Positions 25,070 through 34,966 of a stretch of 64,000 nucleotides of DNA are shown in pieces. The DNA comes from Sporolactobacillus laevolacticus DSM 442 (lineage in GTDB: Bacteria; Bacillota; Bacilli; Bacillales; Sporolactobacillaceae). Numbering within the stretch: position 1 is the stretch's first letter; every line of letters begins with the position of its first letter. The notes beneath the pieces were generated by a model, which was given only the letters and a program-made list of their open reading frames with translations, did not search any database and was not told the origin of the DNA. The stretch spans positions 166,499-230,498 of the forward strand of contig NZ_AWTC01000005.1 in NCBI RefSeq assembly GCF_000497245.1, read 5' to 3'. The translations under genes were made by a program, and so were the position numbers.

Positions 25070-26200
25070 TCAGACCGTCTGATACGCGTCCAGCAGCTGG
25101 TCCGCTACTCTCTGCCAGCCGTACTTCTGCTCTGCAATGCTTCGTCCGCTGCCTCCCATCTGTTTCCTCTTTTCCTCGTCGTCAAATAAGCTGTTTATGA
25201 TCCGGGCATATTCATGCGGATCGTCGAATCGATCAATGACGATCCCATTTTGCCCCTCCTCAATAACTTCCGCATTTCCACCCCGGTTGGTGGTAATGAT
25301 TGGCAGACCGGCGGCCATCGCCTCATAGTGGACGCGCGCCAGCGGTTCCTGCCATTGCGAGCAACATACAAAAATATCCGACATAGAATAGAAGTTAGGA
25401 ATATCCTGTGGTTTGATAAATTTGATAAACGTCACATGATTCAGATGCATGGCGCCGAGTGTATAAAGATGTCGGACATAATTATTTACTTTGTCATCAT
25501 CAAACCATTTTGAACCGACGAATACGAGCATTGCGTCCGGATGTTTTTCGATGATTTCGGGAATGGCTTGAAGAAGAATATGGGGCCCTTTTACTTTGCT
25601 TAATCTGCCGACAAAGAGCGCAATCTTTTTTCCCTCAAGCCCCGCCCGTTCCCTCATTCGTTTTCTGATTATATTACCTTGATCGGTCCACGCCGGATGA
25701 TACGCACCCAAATCTACACCCGAGTAGACGGTCCTTGTCTTGTCTTTCGCATCGGGAAACCGCTGCGTAATCGTATTTCCAATAAAATCGCTAACCGTCA
25801 CAATACCGGAAACATCGTTAATGCATGTCTCCCCATCCTCCTTGGTGATCTTCCCTTCCGCGAACATTTCGTTGTGTACACTTAGAATAAATTTGCTGTC
25901 CGGTGTCACTTGTTTCAGCGGTTCGACCCATGCCGGTCTGTTGCAAACATGAATCAAATCATAATGAGTTTTCTTAAGTTCTTCCGTTAACGCGCTCAGA
26001 TAATGTTCTTCATCTAAGCGAATATAGTGGACACCTTGAGCGGCTTCATCGTCCTGCAGGTGAGGATCTCTGATCGAAAAAACGGTCACCTGATGCTTTT
26101 GAGCGATGATTTCAGCAGTTGATTGAAGGTAGATTTGTATGGCCCCTCCCCGAATAGCTGGCACAGGCAGCTTCTCAGTTGCGATCATTGCGATATTCAT
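25070..26200 (-). CDS. cotSA: Spore coat glycosyltransferase CotSA (GT4)
   Basis: A 376-aa GT4 glycosyltransferase, paralogous to YtcC. MNIAMIATEKLPVPAIRGGA is at the N-terminus, GRLSKVKGPHILLQAIPEII and HYEAMAAGLPIITTNRGGNA in the donor domain. CotSA is a mother-cell protein assembled into the coat with CotS, and cotS lies directly downstream here, with the family B repeat in between. GGGGGAGC precedes the start. About 370 bases separate it from the divergent cotI, filled partly by a family A repeat. Confidence 0.87.
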   Translation of the reverse strand: MNIAMIATEKLPVPAIRGGAIQIYLQSTAEIIAQKHQVTVFSIRDPHLQDDEAAQGVHYIRLDEEHYLSALTEELKKTHYDLIHVCNRPAWVEPLKQVTPDSKFILSVHNEMFAEGKITKEDGETCINDVSGIVTVSDFIGNTITQRFPDAKDKTRTVYSGVDLGAYHPAWTDQGNIIRKRMRERAGLEGKKIALFVGRLSKVKGPHILLQAIPEIIEKHPDAMLVFVGSKWFDDDKVNNYVRHLYTLGAMHLNHVTFIKFIKPQDIPNFYSMSDIFVCCSQWQEPLARVHYEAMAAGLPIITTNRGGNAEVIEEGQNGIVIDRFDDPHEYARIINSLFDDEEKRKQMGGSGRSIAEQKYGWQRVADQLLDAYQTV

Positions 26201-26394
26201 AAAGCTCCCCCTAACTCAAAAGAATTTACCGTCCCTTATTCATCATGATACGGATAACAGGACATTGACGTGCGGAATTCCCATTGCCTAAGCAAAAAAG
26301 GGCAATCATCCATGGTTCAAATCCCCAAATGTTGAAATGGAGGGCGAAATAATCGCAATTAGCAGCGCTCAGCCATACATTATGGTATATATGA

Positions 26395-26538
26395 TTTTTT
26401 TAAAAGGAGGACAAAAAGGGCCGAGAAGATCAAGGAAACGCAGTTTCGAGCACCGGAGCGTATGCAAACAATACGTGAGGAGCGGAGAAACAAGTTGACA
26501 CAGAGATTCGACAGCAATTTTTCCCGGACTTTTTGAAC
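26395..26538. repeat. Family A dispersed repeat, copy 3 (inverted, short)
   Basis: Reads AAAAGGAGGACAAAAAGGG, GATCAAGGAAACGCAGTTTC, ACGTGAGGAGCGGAGAAACA, then CCCGGACTTTTTGAAC. These blocks are the reverse complement of those at 8599-8920 in the same order. It lacks most of the mini-hairpins. It lies just upstream of cotI; the rest of 26201-26394 shows nothing recognised. Confidence 0.78.
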
Positions 26539-26555
26539 TCCTATATAACCGTTGA

Positions 26556-27788
<1,233 letters not shown>

Positions 27789-27899
27789 AAACAAAAAATG
27801 CCGATTACCTCAGGCACAGCCGGAGGTTAATCGACAATAGAATTACGGACAAGCAAATGAGCGGAAAACCTGGTCCCTACTCATTGTTTTTAATATGCT

Positions 27900-28592
27900 T
27901 TAATTGAGCCAGTCAATTGGAATCCGATACGAAATCGGATCAATTTGTCCCGCTTCTTTAAACCCTTTAATCCGCAAACGGCAGCTGTCGCATGTCCCGC
28001 ATGCTTCTTCTTCGCCATTATAGCATGACGTTGTGAGTTGATACGGGACGCCAAGCTCTGTTCCCAACCGAATGGTCTCTCCCTTAGTCAAATGCATCAG
28101 CGGTGTTTTTATGGTCAGATGGTGATCCGTGACCCCCGATTTGGTCGCCAGATTAATGGTTTCACTCATGCTTGCAATAAATTCTGGTCGGCAATCCGGA
28201 TACCCGCTGTAATCAACAGAGGACACGCCTGTAAAAATTGTTTCTGCTCCGATCACTTCCGCATAAGCGCTGGCTAGTGAGAGAAAAATCATATTTCTTG
28301 CCGGCACATAGGTCACGGGGATCCCCTTTTCCTCCCCGTCATCAGGAACTTCAATGGATTTATCTGTCAGGGCACTGCCGCCGAGCTGTTTAAAAAAATC
28401 CAAATCAACAATGCGATGCTCAGAGACTCCATAATATGCGGCAATCTTTTTCGCTTGCTCGACTTCACGCTGATGACGCTGGCCATAGCTGAAGGTCAAA
28501 GGATAAAGCTCATAGCCCTCACGATTCGCAATCCCCATGCATGTTGTGCTGTCCAAGCCGCCGCTTAGCACCACTACCGCTTTCTTCGCCAT
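27900..28592 (-). CDS. queC: 7-cyano-7-deazaguanine synthase
   Basis: Makes preQ0 from 7-carboxy-7-deazaguanine, ammonia and ATP in queuosine synthesis. 230 aa, full length. The PP-loop is [11 protein letters not shown]; the zinc-binding cysteines appear in [29 protein letters not shown] precedes the ATG. It is the last gene of the transporter-queF-queC set and sits behind an internal terminator-like hairpin. queD and queE are not in the window. Confidence 0.95.
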   Translation of the reverse strand: MAKKAVVVLSGGLDSTTCMGIANREGYELYPLTFSYGQRHQREVEQAKKIAAYYGVSEHRIVDLDFFKQLGGSALTDKSIEVPDDGEEKGIPVTYVPARNMIFLSLASAYAEVIGAETIFTGVSSVDYSGYPDCRPEFIASMSETINLATKSGVTDHHLTIKTPLMHLTKGETIRLGTELGVPYQLTTSCYNGEEEACGTCDSCRLRIKGFKEAGQIDPISYRIPIDWLN

Positions 28593-28629
28593 ATTTATTT
28601 TCTCCTATCAAAAATATAATTTAATGTGC

Positions 28630-28665
28630 AAAAAACTCGCTCAGCTCTCCTAAGCGAGTTTTTTA
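28630..28665 (-). terminator. Terminator-like hairpin between queF and queC
   Basis: AAACTCGCT/AGCGAGTTT stem, 11-base loop, with T runs on both strands, so it can act in the minus-strand direction. It may reduce read-through into queC. Confidence 0.75.
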
Positions 28666-28685
28666 TTCTTTTAATCGCTTAATCT

Positions 28686-29174
28686 TCAACGATTGTCAAT
28701 TTTTTCCGGGTAAAGGTCATGTTTGCTCAGCCGGTCAAAAGCGACTTCTTCCCACCGCGTACCCTTCTTGCCATAATTCACATAAGGATCAATGCTGATT
28801 CCGCCCCTTGGCAAGAATTTACCCCAAACTTCTAGGTACTTTGGATCCATCAGCCGAATCAGATCATCGGCGATCTTATTGACACAATCCTCATGAAAAT
28901 CACCGTGATTGCGGTAGCTGAATAAATACAGTTTCAGTGATTTACTTTCGACCATGCGCTCTGCCGGTACATAACTAATATGAAGGGTCGCAAAGTCCGG
29001 CTGGTGGGTAATCGGGCAAAGACTTGTAAATTCAGGGAAATTGAATTTCACAAAGTAGTCGCGATTGGGGTGGGCGTTTTGAAACGTCTCCAGCAACTCC
29101 GGATCATAATCAAATATATAATTTGTGCCTTTATTGCCAAGCAAAGTAAGGCCTTCTTTTTTTCGTTCGGTCAT
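28686..29174 (-). CDS. queF: NADPH-dependent 7-cyano-7-deazaguanine reductase
   Basis: Reduces preQ0 to preQ1. 162 aa, the short unimodular (YkvM) form. The active-site Cys lies in [20 protein letters not shown], and the QueF NADPH motif is seen as [21 protein letters not shown]; the catalytic Asp is in QPDFA. GAGAGGG precedes the ATG. The stop of the upstream transporter is 12 bases away, so they form one operon. Confidence 0.95.
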   Translation of the reverse strand: MTERKKEGLTLLGNKGTNYIFDYDPELLETFQNAHPNRDYFVKFNFPEFTSLCPITHQPDFATLHISYVPAERMVESKSLKLYLFSYRNHGDFHEDCVNKIADDLIRLMDPKYLEVWGKFLPRGGISIDPYVNYGKKGTRWEEVAFDRLSKHDLYPEKIDNR

Positions 29175-29186
29175 CGTAATTCCCTC

Positions 29187-29858
29187 TCAGTCTAGGTCGG
29201 TTAGCGGCTCAACCCGAATTTTCTTACTGCCGCGTATCCAGCGGACAATCAGGTATATTAGCGGAACACCAATAACCGCGTATGAAAATTTAAGCACATA
29301 CTCTGTTCCAATAGTTGTCAGTATCGCAGTTACCGGCAAAACGCCGGCAAACCCAACAAACATAAATACAGTCGAATCAGCAAGCTGGCTGATCGCTGTG
29401 CTTAATAAACTGCGCAGCCAAAGCATCCTACCTTGAGTCCGTTTTTTTAGTCCAACAAAAATCGTAACATCCAGCGTTTGTGAAATGGCATAGCCGCACA
29501 GTGAAGCAAGCACGACTCTCGGCATAGCGCCAAGAACAGTTGCGTATGCTTCCTGGCCTTTCCAGAACGGTGCGGCGGGCAGGTGAATCGCCAGCTGCAG
29601 AAGCAGAACAAACAGAATATTTGCGAGCAGCCCGACCAAGATAATCTTCCTGGCAACCGGCTTGCCCCAGCATTCGGTTATGCTGTCTAAAATTAGAAAA
29701 GTTAAGGGATAAATGACAATTCCCGATGTCATCGAGAATCCATCGATAGAAAAAAGCTTCGAGGCAACAAGATTTGCGGCAATTAAACAGGTGATAAAAA
29801 CCATAGCCAAAAAAATGAGTTTAGAAGGAACATCAACTTTCGTTTGAATCGGATCCAT
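29187..29858 (-). CDS. Queuosine precursor transporter, YhhQ/DUF165 family
   Basis: About 223 aa, six hydrophobic segments. LIAANLVASKLFSIDGFSMT and GIVIYPLTFLILDSITECWG are typical of the YhhQ family, which imports preQ0/preQ1; so is RKIILVGLLANILF. The frame is open to 29915 in the leader, but GGGAGTGATC before the ATG at 29858 marks the start. It leads the queF-queC operon, supporting a salvage-plus-synthesis role, and is preceded by a preQ1-I-like element. Confidence 0.85.
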   Translation of the reverse strand: MDPIQTKVDVPSKLIFLAMVFITCLIAANLVASKLFSIDGFSMTSGIVIYPLTFLILDSITECWGKPVARKIILVGLLANILFVLLLQLAIHLPAAPFWKGQEAYATVLGAMPRVVLASLCGYAISQTLDVTIFVGLKKRTQGRMLWLRSLLSTAISQLADSTVFMFVGFAGVLPVTAILTTIGTEYVLKFSYAVIGVPLIYLIVRWIRGSKKIRVEPLTDLD

Positions 29859-29866
29859 AGTGATCA

Positions 29867-29913
29867 CTCCCGTAGTTTTTTTGGTAAAGCAGAGGAGGGT
29901 TTCGAACTCTGCC
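29867..29913 (-). promoter_or_regulatory. Probable preQ1-I riboswitch
   Basis: On the minus strand: a hairpin GCAGAG/CTCTGC enclosing GTTC...ACCC, followed by a linker and AAAAAAACTA, then GGGAG of the RBS. The GUUC, ACCC and A-rich ACUA tail blocks match the preQ1-I pseudoknot pattern; loop cytosines (ACCCTC) could pair with the RBS GGGAG. Spacing departs slightly from the consensus (longer linker), so class assignment is not certain, though gene context fits well. Confidence 0.6.
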
Positions 29914-29930
29914 AAATTTGTAACCTCTTG

Positions 29931-29959
29931 ATTATATAGGCTGCACCAGCCGGTGGCAA
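29931..29959 (-). promoter_or_regulatory. SigA-type promoter of the queuosine operon
   Basis: Minus strand TTGCCA, 17-base spacer, TATAAT. The transcript would start a few bases before the preQ1-like hairpin, giving a compact leader of about 65 bases. Confidence 0.75.
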
Positions 29960-30034
29960 GGCTTCAGGTAAAATCGATTGAGGCACTATTGTCTTTTTTT
30001 AAGGCTTTACTAAACTTGCCTGTTGATTTTCACT

Positions 30035-30658
30035 TTAGATGAGCGGCATTTGCGATAATTTTTCAGCAAGTTGAAGAAAATAACCTTCGCTGTGCGGCAC
30101 ACACAAAGCCATGTCAATCCTTTTCTCCAATTCGATCCTATAGCCTTGTGATTCATCGAATCCGGAAAGATGCAGGTCATTAATTTCGCCTCGAGCGAAC
30201 GCTATGAATTCATCATAAGATGCTTTATAAAGCCCGGACACCTCTTCCTTCTGGAGCTTGAATTCTTCCAATCTATAGTGATTCGCACATAGAAACATAT
30301 GGCAGAACTCGCGATCAACAAAATGATCCAAGGCAATCTCATCGCTGAGCACCCCGAGAGAAACCAATTCTTCCAATCGAACCGGAACACCGAGTTCTTC
30401 GTGGATTTCACGAATGGCTTCTCCGACATTTTCGTCAGATTTAATATGACCGGCAGCCGTAATATCATATAAATCAGGAAAATCCTTTTTCTCATGACAA
30501 CGCTGCTGCAAATAAATAAACTTTTCTTGTCCTGTCTTTTCAACAAACCAGCAGTGGAAGGTCTCATGCCAATAGCCTTTCTCATGAACCTCATCTCGAG
30601 GCTTTACTCCAATCGGTTCACCGTGCTCATCAAAAATCCGAACCATTTCCGAACTCAT
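30035..30658 (-). CDS. Nudix hydrolase (IPP-isomerase-like subgroup)
   Basis: A 207-aa cytoplasmic Nudix protein. The Nudix box is GHIKSDENVGEAIREIHEEL followed by GV, with all catalytic Glu present. The N-terminus (VRIFDEHGEPIGVKPRDEVH, then GYWHETFHCWFVE) is that of the Idi/YfcD-like subgroup, whose members hydrolyse nucleotide or isoprenoid diphosphates. It is the last gene after uppS (21-base gap), which makes an isoprenoid-linked role possible but unproved. Confidence 0.82.
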   Translation of the reverse strand: MSSEMVRIFDEHGEPIGVKPRDEVHEKGYWHETFHCWFVEKTGQEKFIYLQQRCHEKKDFPDLYDITAAGHIKSDENVGEAIREIHEELGVPVRLEELVSLGVLSDEIALDHFVDREFCHMFLCANHYRLEEFKLQKEEVSGLYKASYDEFIAFARGEINDLHLSGFDESQGYRIELEKRIDMALCVPHSEGYFLQLAEKLSQMPLI

Positions 30659-30679
30659 CCACTTGCGCCTCCTATTTCC

Positions 30680-31381
30680 TCAATTAAATCGTTTCTGCTT
30701 TCTCTGATTAACCTCTTCAATTGCCTGAATCAATAACTGCTTGTTAAAATCGGGGAAATAGGTGTCTGTAAACCACAACTCTGTACCGGCAATCTGCCAC
30801 AATAAAAAATTGCTTAATCTCTTTTCACCACCAGTTCGGATGAATATATCAGGGTCGGGTAGATTCTTGGTGTATAGATTCTTTTCCAGCAATGTTTCGT
30901 CGATTTCTTCAATAGAAACTGACGATGACTCCACATCCTGAACCAATGACCGGACGGCCATCCGTAGCTCATCCCGACCTCCATAATTCAAAGCAAAATT
31001 TACGATCATCCTGTCGTTGTCTTTTGTCTGCTGAACTGCCTTTGTTACGGCTTCACGGGTATGTGTTGGCAACCTGCTTAAATCTCCTGAAACAATTATT
31101 TTCATTTTTTTCTTCCTGAACTTAGGAAGTTTTTTCTTCAAAAAAAGGGCAGGCAAATCCATCAGCGTCTTTACCTCATGCTCAGGCCGTGTCCAATTTT
31201 CCGTTGAGAAGGCATACAGTGTTACAATTTTAATGCCTAACTCCAGACAGCTATCCAAGATCTCCTCCATTGCTTTGGCTCCGGCAATATGACCTTCACT
31301 CCGTGTACGGCCTTGTTTCTGGGCCCACCGTCCGTTTCCATCCATCATAAGTGCGAGATGCATCGGCACACTTTTATCCAT
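30680..31381 (-). CDS. uppS: Isoprenyl transferase (undecaprenyl-diphosphate-synthase family)
   Basis: cis-Prenyltransferase of about 233 aa. Signature blocks: LALMMDGNGRWAQKQG (catalytic Asp), LYAFSTENWTRP, NFALNYGGRDELRMA, and RTGGEKRLSNFLLWQIAGTE near the C-terminus. The frame begins at 31399, but AGAGG selects the ATG at 31381. It is located away from the usual frr-uppS-cdsA locus and between an HD hydrolase and a Nudix gene, so it may be a second paralogue with a specialised product. Confidence 0.88.
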   Translation of the reverse strand: MDKSVPMHLALMMDGNGRWAQKQGRTRSEGHIAGAKAMEEILDSCLELGIKIVTLYAFSTENWTRPEHEVKTLMDLPALFLKKKLPKFRKKKMKIIVSGDLSRLPTHTREAVTKAVQQTKDNDRMIVNFALNYGGRDELRMAVRSLVQDVESSSVSIEEIDETLLEKNLYTKNLPDPDIFIRTGGEKRLSNFLLWQIAGTELWFTDTYFPDFNKQLLIQAIEEVNQRKQKRFN

Positions 31382-31395
31382 ATAGAAGCCTCTTT

Positions 31396-32112
31396 TCACA
31401 TACTTTTGGAAGTGTTGGCTTTTTTACATTGAAATTGCTGCAGCTCCTGAGCATGCCAGCAAGCCTCGTCATGACTTTCTCGAAAGAACTGCTCCAGAAA
31501 TTGAACCATAAAGTGATGGCGCTCCTCAGCTATCTTTTTACCCGTTTCTGTATTCATGCGATCTCGTAGAAGTAACAATTTTTCATAGAAATGGTTCACC
31601 GTTGTCGACTGCTGCGCTTTGTACTCGGCCGCTGTCTGATGTGACTGCAGAAGAATTTCCGAATCAAACATCTCTCGATTTTTATAACCACCATAAGCAA
31701 ATGCGCGTGCAATGCCTATTGCCCCGATCGCGTCCAATCGGTCAGCATCCTGTACAATCTTACCCTCCAAATTATCCATCGGTGTCGGCACTCCCGCCCC
31801 TTTAAACGACAGATGGCGAATAATCTTGCATACCGATTCGATTACTGAGGGGCTTGCTTGCTGCGATTCAAGCCATTCCGCTGCAGCACTTGGGCCCGCT
31901 TCATCATCGCCATTATTGAATTTCCAATCGGCGATATCGTGAAGCAATGCAGCAAGCGCAACAACTTCCTTATTCACGCCATCATGATGCTCGCGTTCCA
32001 TGATCTGAAGACTCGTCTCATACACGCGATGAATATGCCACCAGTCATGACCGCTCCCTTCACCATAAAACTTCGATTTCACATAATCTGCAGTGCGCGA
32101 CACAATGTCCAT
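31396..32112 (-). CDS. HD-domain phosphohydrolase (YedJ-like)
   Basis: A 238-aa cytoplasmic HD hydrolase. It has HDWWHIHRVYETSL (first His), ALLHDIADWKF (HD pair), and IVQDADRLDAIGAIGIARAF (distal Asp), characteristic of the YedJ/YpgQ group, which act on small phosphorylated compounds including dNTPs and diphosphates. It heads the three-gene HD-uppS-Nudix operon with a 14-base gap to uppS. Confidence 0.85.
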   Translation of the reverse strand: MDIVSRTADYVKSKFYGEGSGHDWWHIHRVYETSLQIMEREHHDGVNKEVVALAALLHDIADWKFNNGDDEAGPSAAAEWLESQQASPSVIESVCKIIRHLSFKGAGVPTPMDNLEGKIVQDADRLDAIGAIGIARAFAYGGYKNREMFDSEILLQSHQTAAEYKAQQSTTVNHFYEKLLLLRDRMNTETGKKIAEERHHFMVQFLEQFFRESHDEACWHAQELQQFQCKKANTSKSM

Positions 32113-32191
32113 TCACCTTCGCCCCATTCTACTTTTTTCTTACATTCTATTATACAGAACGACCTCTGTATATTTCGGTGAGCAGGCAGAA

Positions 32192-32236
32192 GAATAGCGG
32201 AGTACCCTCTGAAATAGAGTTCCCCGCTATTCTCGT
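32192..32236 (-). terminator. Hairpin after the aldo-keto reductase gene
   Basis: GAATAGCGG/CCGCTATTC stem with inner AACTCT/AGAGGGT pairing, followed by a weak T run on the minus strand (TTCTTCT). Confidence 0.55.
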
Positions 32237-32242
32237 CTTACT

Positions 32243-33082
32243 TTAGTTTTCTTCAAAAACTTCATCGGGTACAGGGCCATTGCGTCCGTCTTTACGGTCA
32301 AGCGCGTCAATTTCCTTGAGCTCATCTTCCGTGAGCACGAAGTCATAAACCTCTGTATTCTGCTTGATACGCGACGGTGTCTGTGATTTTGGAATGACAA
32401 TCGTACCGCTCTGCAGATGCCAGCGAATGATGACTTGCGCTGGGGATTTGCCATATTTCTCAGCAATTCGGCTAATAGTCGCATCACTCAGTACTGCGCC
32501 TCGACCGAGCGGGCTCCATGCCTCAGCAGCAATATCATTTGCTCGCAAATAGTCACGCAAAGCAGACTGCGTAAAGTACGGATGTATCTCCATCTGATCA
32601 ACAGCCGGTTTTACGTTGGCCCTAGCAGCCAATTGCTCCAAATGGTGCACTTCGAAATTACTTACACCAATTGCCTTCACCAGCTTTTCATCGTATAATT
32701 TCTCAAATGCCCTCCAAGTTTCAAAGAAATGCTTCTTGCTCGGCCAATGGACGAGAATTAAGTCGATTTGCTCAAGCTGGAGGTCCTTCAATGACCGTTC
32801 GATCGCCCGCAGCGTGCTGTCGTAACCTTGTAGCGGATTGTCGATTTTGGTCGTGATAAACAACTCATTTCTTGGTACCTCTGATTCTTTGAGTAGCGTG
32901 CCAAGCAAAGCTTCATTTTTATAAAACTCTGCCGTATCGAATGCGCGGTAACCGGAACCCAGCGCTTGACGTATTGCTGCTCTGCCTTTATCTTCATCTG
33001 TAATCAAATAGACACCAAAGCCATGAAGCGGCATCTCCAAACCGTTATTCAGCCGTACAGTATCATTAATTGATGTGACCAT
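32243..33082 (-). CDS. Aldo/keto reductase (YvgN-like, glyoxal reductase type)
   Basis: About 279 aa. It has the catalytic tetrad: Asp and Tyr in FDTAEFYKNEALLG, Lys in FITTKID, and His in DLILVHWPS. The C-terminal NADPH site is VIPKSQTPSRIKQN. Members reduce methylglyoxal and other carbonyls with NADPH. GAGGTG upstream favours the ATG at 33082 over the open frame to 33130. It has a single-gene transcription unit. Confidence 0.88.
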   Translation of the reverse strand: MVTSINDTVRLNNGLEMPLHGFGVYLITDEDKGRAAIRQALGSGYRAFDTAEFYKNEALLGTLLKESEVPRNELFITTKIDNPLQGYDSTLRAIERSLKDLQLEQIDLILVHWPSKKHFFETWRAFEKLYDEKLVKAIGVSNFEVHHLEQLAARANVKPAVDQMEIHPYFTQSALRDYLRANDIAAEAWSPLGRGAVLSDATISRIAEKYGKSPAQVIIRWHLQSGTIVIPKSQTPSRIKQNTEVYDFVLTEDELKEIDALDRKDGRNGPVPDEVFEEN

Positions 33083-33291
33083 TTCGCGTGACACCTCTTT
33101 CTGTTCATTTATAAGAATGGCGCTATACACCTATCTATCCATTGCAAGTATAGACATATCATGAATGCGCTTCAAACAATAGGTCTTCATGTCAATGGAT
33201 TGTCACACTGCTTCAGGCAAGCAATCGCCATGGCATCACTTTGCTTGTCGGTTTCATTCGAGCCAATTTTACGGTTGAATCGGTAATCGCT

Positions 33292-33300
33292 TGCTATAAT
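33292..33300 (+). promoter_or_regulatory. Extended -10 promoter for lipL
   Basis: TGCTATAAT; no good -35 at 16-18 bases, which the extended TGC may compensate. It is 33 bases upstream of the GTG start. Confidence 0.5.
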
Positions 33301-33332
33301 AGATTAAGGAATAACTGAAGGAGGCGTTTCTT

Positions 33333-34163
33333 GTGTCCTTACTTGATCAGCCGGCCTGGCGCGTGATTGATCAATCGGCCCTAGGTGATGGTTTTGACGG
33401 CAGGCAGTCTTTCGCGATTGATGACGCTATCTGCCAATCTGTAGGCGCAGGCGAGTCCCCAAGTACCATCAGATTGTGGGTTCATCAAAGAACCGTGATG
33501 CTCGGCATTCAAGACACAAAGCTCCCACACTTAGCGGATGGACTCTCAGCCTTACGTAAAGCCGGATTTAAGTATATCGTTCGAAATTCCGGCGGCCTTG
33601 CTGTTGTGTTAGATAGCGGGGTACTCAATCTTTCCCTCATTTTTTCTGAAAAAAACCGTTCACTTTCTATTGATGAAGCGTTTCAGGCCATGGTAGATTT
33701 TATTCGCACGATGCTCACTCCATTTGGCATCGCATTTGAGAGCGGTGAAATTGTGCGTTCCTATTGTCCTGGAAGGTATGATCTCAGCTGCGGCGGTCGC
33801 AAATTTGCCGGCATCTCGCAGCGCAGAGTCAAACAAGGCGTCGCTGTCCAAATTTATTTATGCGTTTCAGGAAGCGGGTCGGAACGCGCGCAATTGATCC
33901 GCGACTTTTATCATTTCGGGCTGAAAAATGAACAAACGCGATTTACATACCCGGATATTGATCCGGACGTGATGGCTTCATTGGAAGAAATTAGTGGAAC
34001 GACACTTGATTCTCGGACAATGGTACACGCTTGCTTGCACACACTACAGTCCTTGGGGCCGATCATTTCCACCTCAACACTTTCAAGTGAAGAAATTCGT
34101 CAATTTGGCGTATACTATGATCGAATGATTCGTAGAAATGAAAAAGCGTTCGACATGAATTGA
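33333..34163 (+). CDS. lipL: Octanoyl-[GcvH]:protein N-octanoyltransferase
   Basis: Amidotransferase that moves octanoyl from GcvH to E2 subunits in lipoate assembly. 276 aa of the biotin/lipoate A/B ligase fold. FKYIVRNSGGLAVVLDSGVL is the lipoyl-binding RRxxGG-like segment, and the catalytic Cys is in SYCPGRYDLSCGGRKFAGIS. This LipL (YwfL) signature differs from LplA. GTG start with AAGGAGG. In B. subtilis lipL is next to pta; here accessory genes of about 18 kb lie between. Confidence 0.9.
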   Translation: MSLLDQPAWRVIDQSALGDGFDGRQSFAIDDAICQSVGAGESPSTIRLWVHQRTVMLGIQDTKLPHLADGLSALRKAGFKYIVRNSGGLAVVLDSGVLNLSLIFSEKNRSLSIDEAFQAMVDFIRTMLTPFGIAFESGEIVRSYCPGRYDLSCGGRKFAGISQRRVKQGVAVQIYLCVSGSGSERAQLIRDFYHFGLKNEQTRFTYPDIDPDVMASLEEISGTTLDSRTMVHACLHTLQSLGPIISTSTLSSEEIRQFGVYYDRMIRRNEKAFDMN

Positions 34164-34246
34164 CGTCATTCGCCCCAGTAAGAAAAAAATGCTGCGAAAA
34201 ATATATCTGATGGAACATCTGTATTGAGGAGGAAAGCGGCTTAACC

Positions 34247-34879
34247 ATGAAATTGATGATCAAAGGGTGCCGGATTGTGACGGCGCTGTTTCTGCTCCTG
34301 ACGATAACCGCATGTTCGTTGCCCTTTCAATCAAATACTCTATTGAATTCCCCAGCTAAGCAGGGCTCTCAAAGCGCCGCATCAACAGCAAAGCCAAGAG
34401 CGGACAGAAAACCAGCAGCGCAAAAAGCCGTACCCGTTAGCTGGGACAAGCCGTCAGGCGGCACGTATCCTGTTCTAAAAAAGAATGAATCGATCTGGCT
34501 TGATGTATCAATTAAAGATCAGAAAGTGTACATAAAAGAGGGCAACAATACACTGTACACCATGATCGCTTCAACCGGTCTGGATACGAACCCGGACACC
34601 ACCACACCGACTGGCACTTATTATATTCAAGCCGAACGCGGTAAGTGGTTCTACGCTCCGAAATACAACGAAGGCGCGAAATACTGGGTGTCATGGAAAA
34701 ATCACGGTGAATTTCTATTCCATAGTGTACCTATGGATGCGGATCAGCATATTCTAACTGCTGATGCTGAGAAGTTAGGCGAGAAGGATTCGCATGGATG
34801 CATCCACCTAACCGTCCCTGACGCGAAATGGATTTATGAGCATATCCCCTATAATACAAAAGTGGTCATTCACAGTTAA
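34247..34879 (+). CDS. L,D-transpeptidase lipoprotein (YkuD domain)
   Basis: A 210-aa secreted lipoprotein. The signal peptide ends in the lipobox LTITAC (Cys near residue 23), followed by an Ala/Ser/Lys-rich linker. The YkuD domain covers about 85-208, with the catalytic motif SHGCIHLTVPDA near the C-terminus and an upstream FHSVP. It would cross-link peptidoglycan or act on spore cortex/cell wall from the outer membrane face. AGGAGG upstream. A perfect 15-bp terminator follows. Confidence 0.88.
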   Translation: MKLMIKGCRIVTALFLLLTITACSLPFQSNTLLNSPAKQGSQSAASTAKPRADRKPAAQKAVPVSWDKPSGGTYPVLKKNESIWLDVSIKDQKVYIKEGNNTLYTMIASTGLDTNPDTTTPTGTYYIQAERGKWFYAPKYNEGAKYWVSWKNHGEFLFHSVPMDADQHILTADAEKLGEKDSHGCIHLTVPDAKWIYEHIPYNTKVVIHS

Positions 34880-34895
34880 ACGTTTTAAAACACAA

Positions 34896-34940
34896 GCAGC
34901 TGATGGTTCCTGCTCGGAACCATCAGCTGCTTTACTATTT
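34896..34940 (+). terminator. Terminator after the L,D-transpeptidase gene
   Basis: GCAGCTGATGGTTCC/GGAACCATCAGCTGC, 15-bp perfect stem, 5-base loop, then TTTACTATTTTTT. Confidence 0.85.
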
Positions 34941-34966
34941 TTTCTTTTCCTTGTATTACTCATCTT

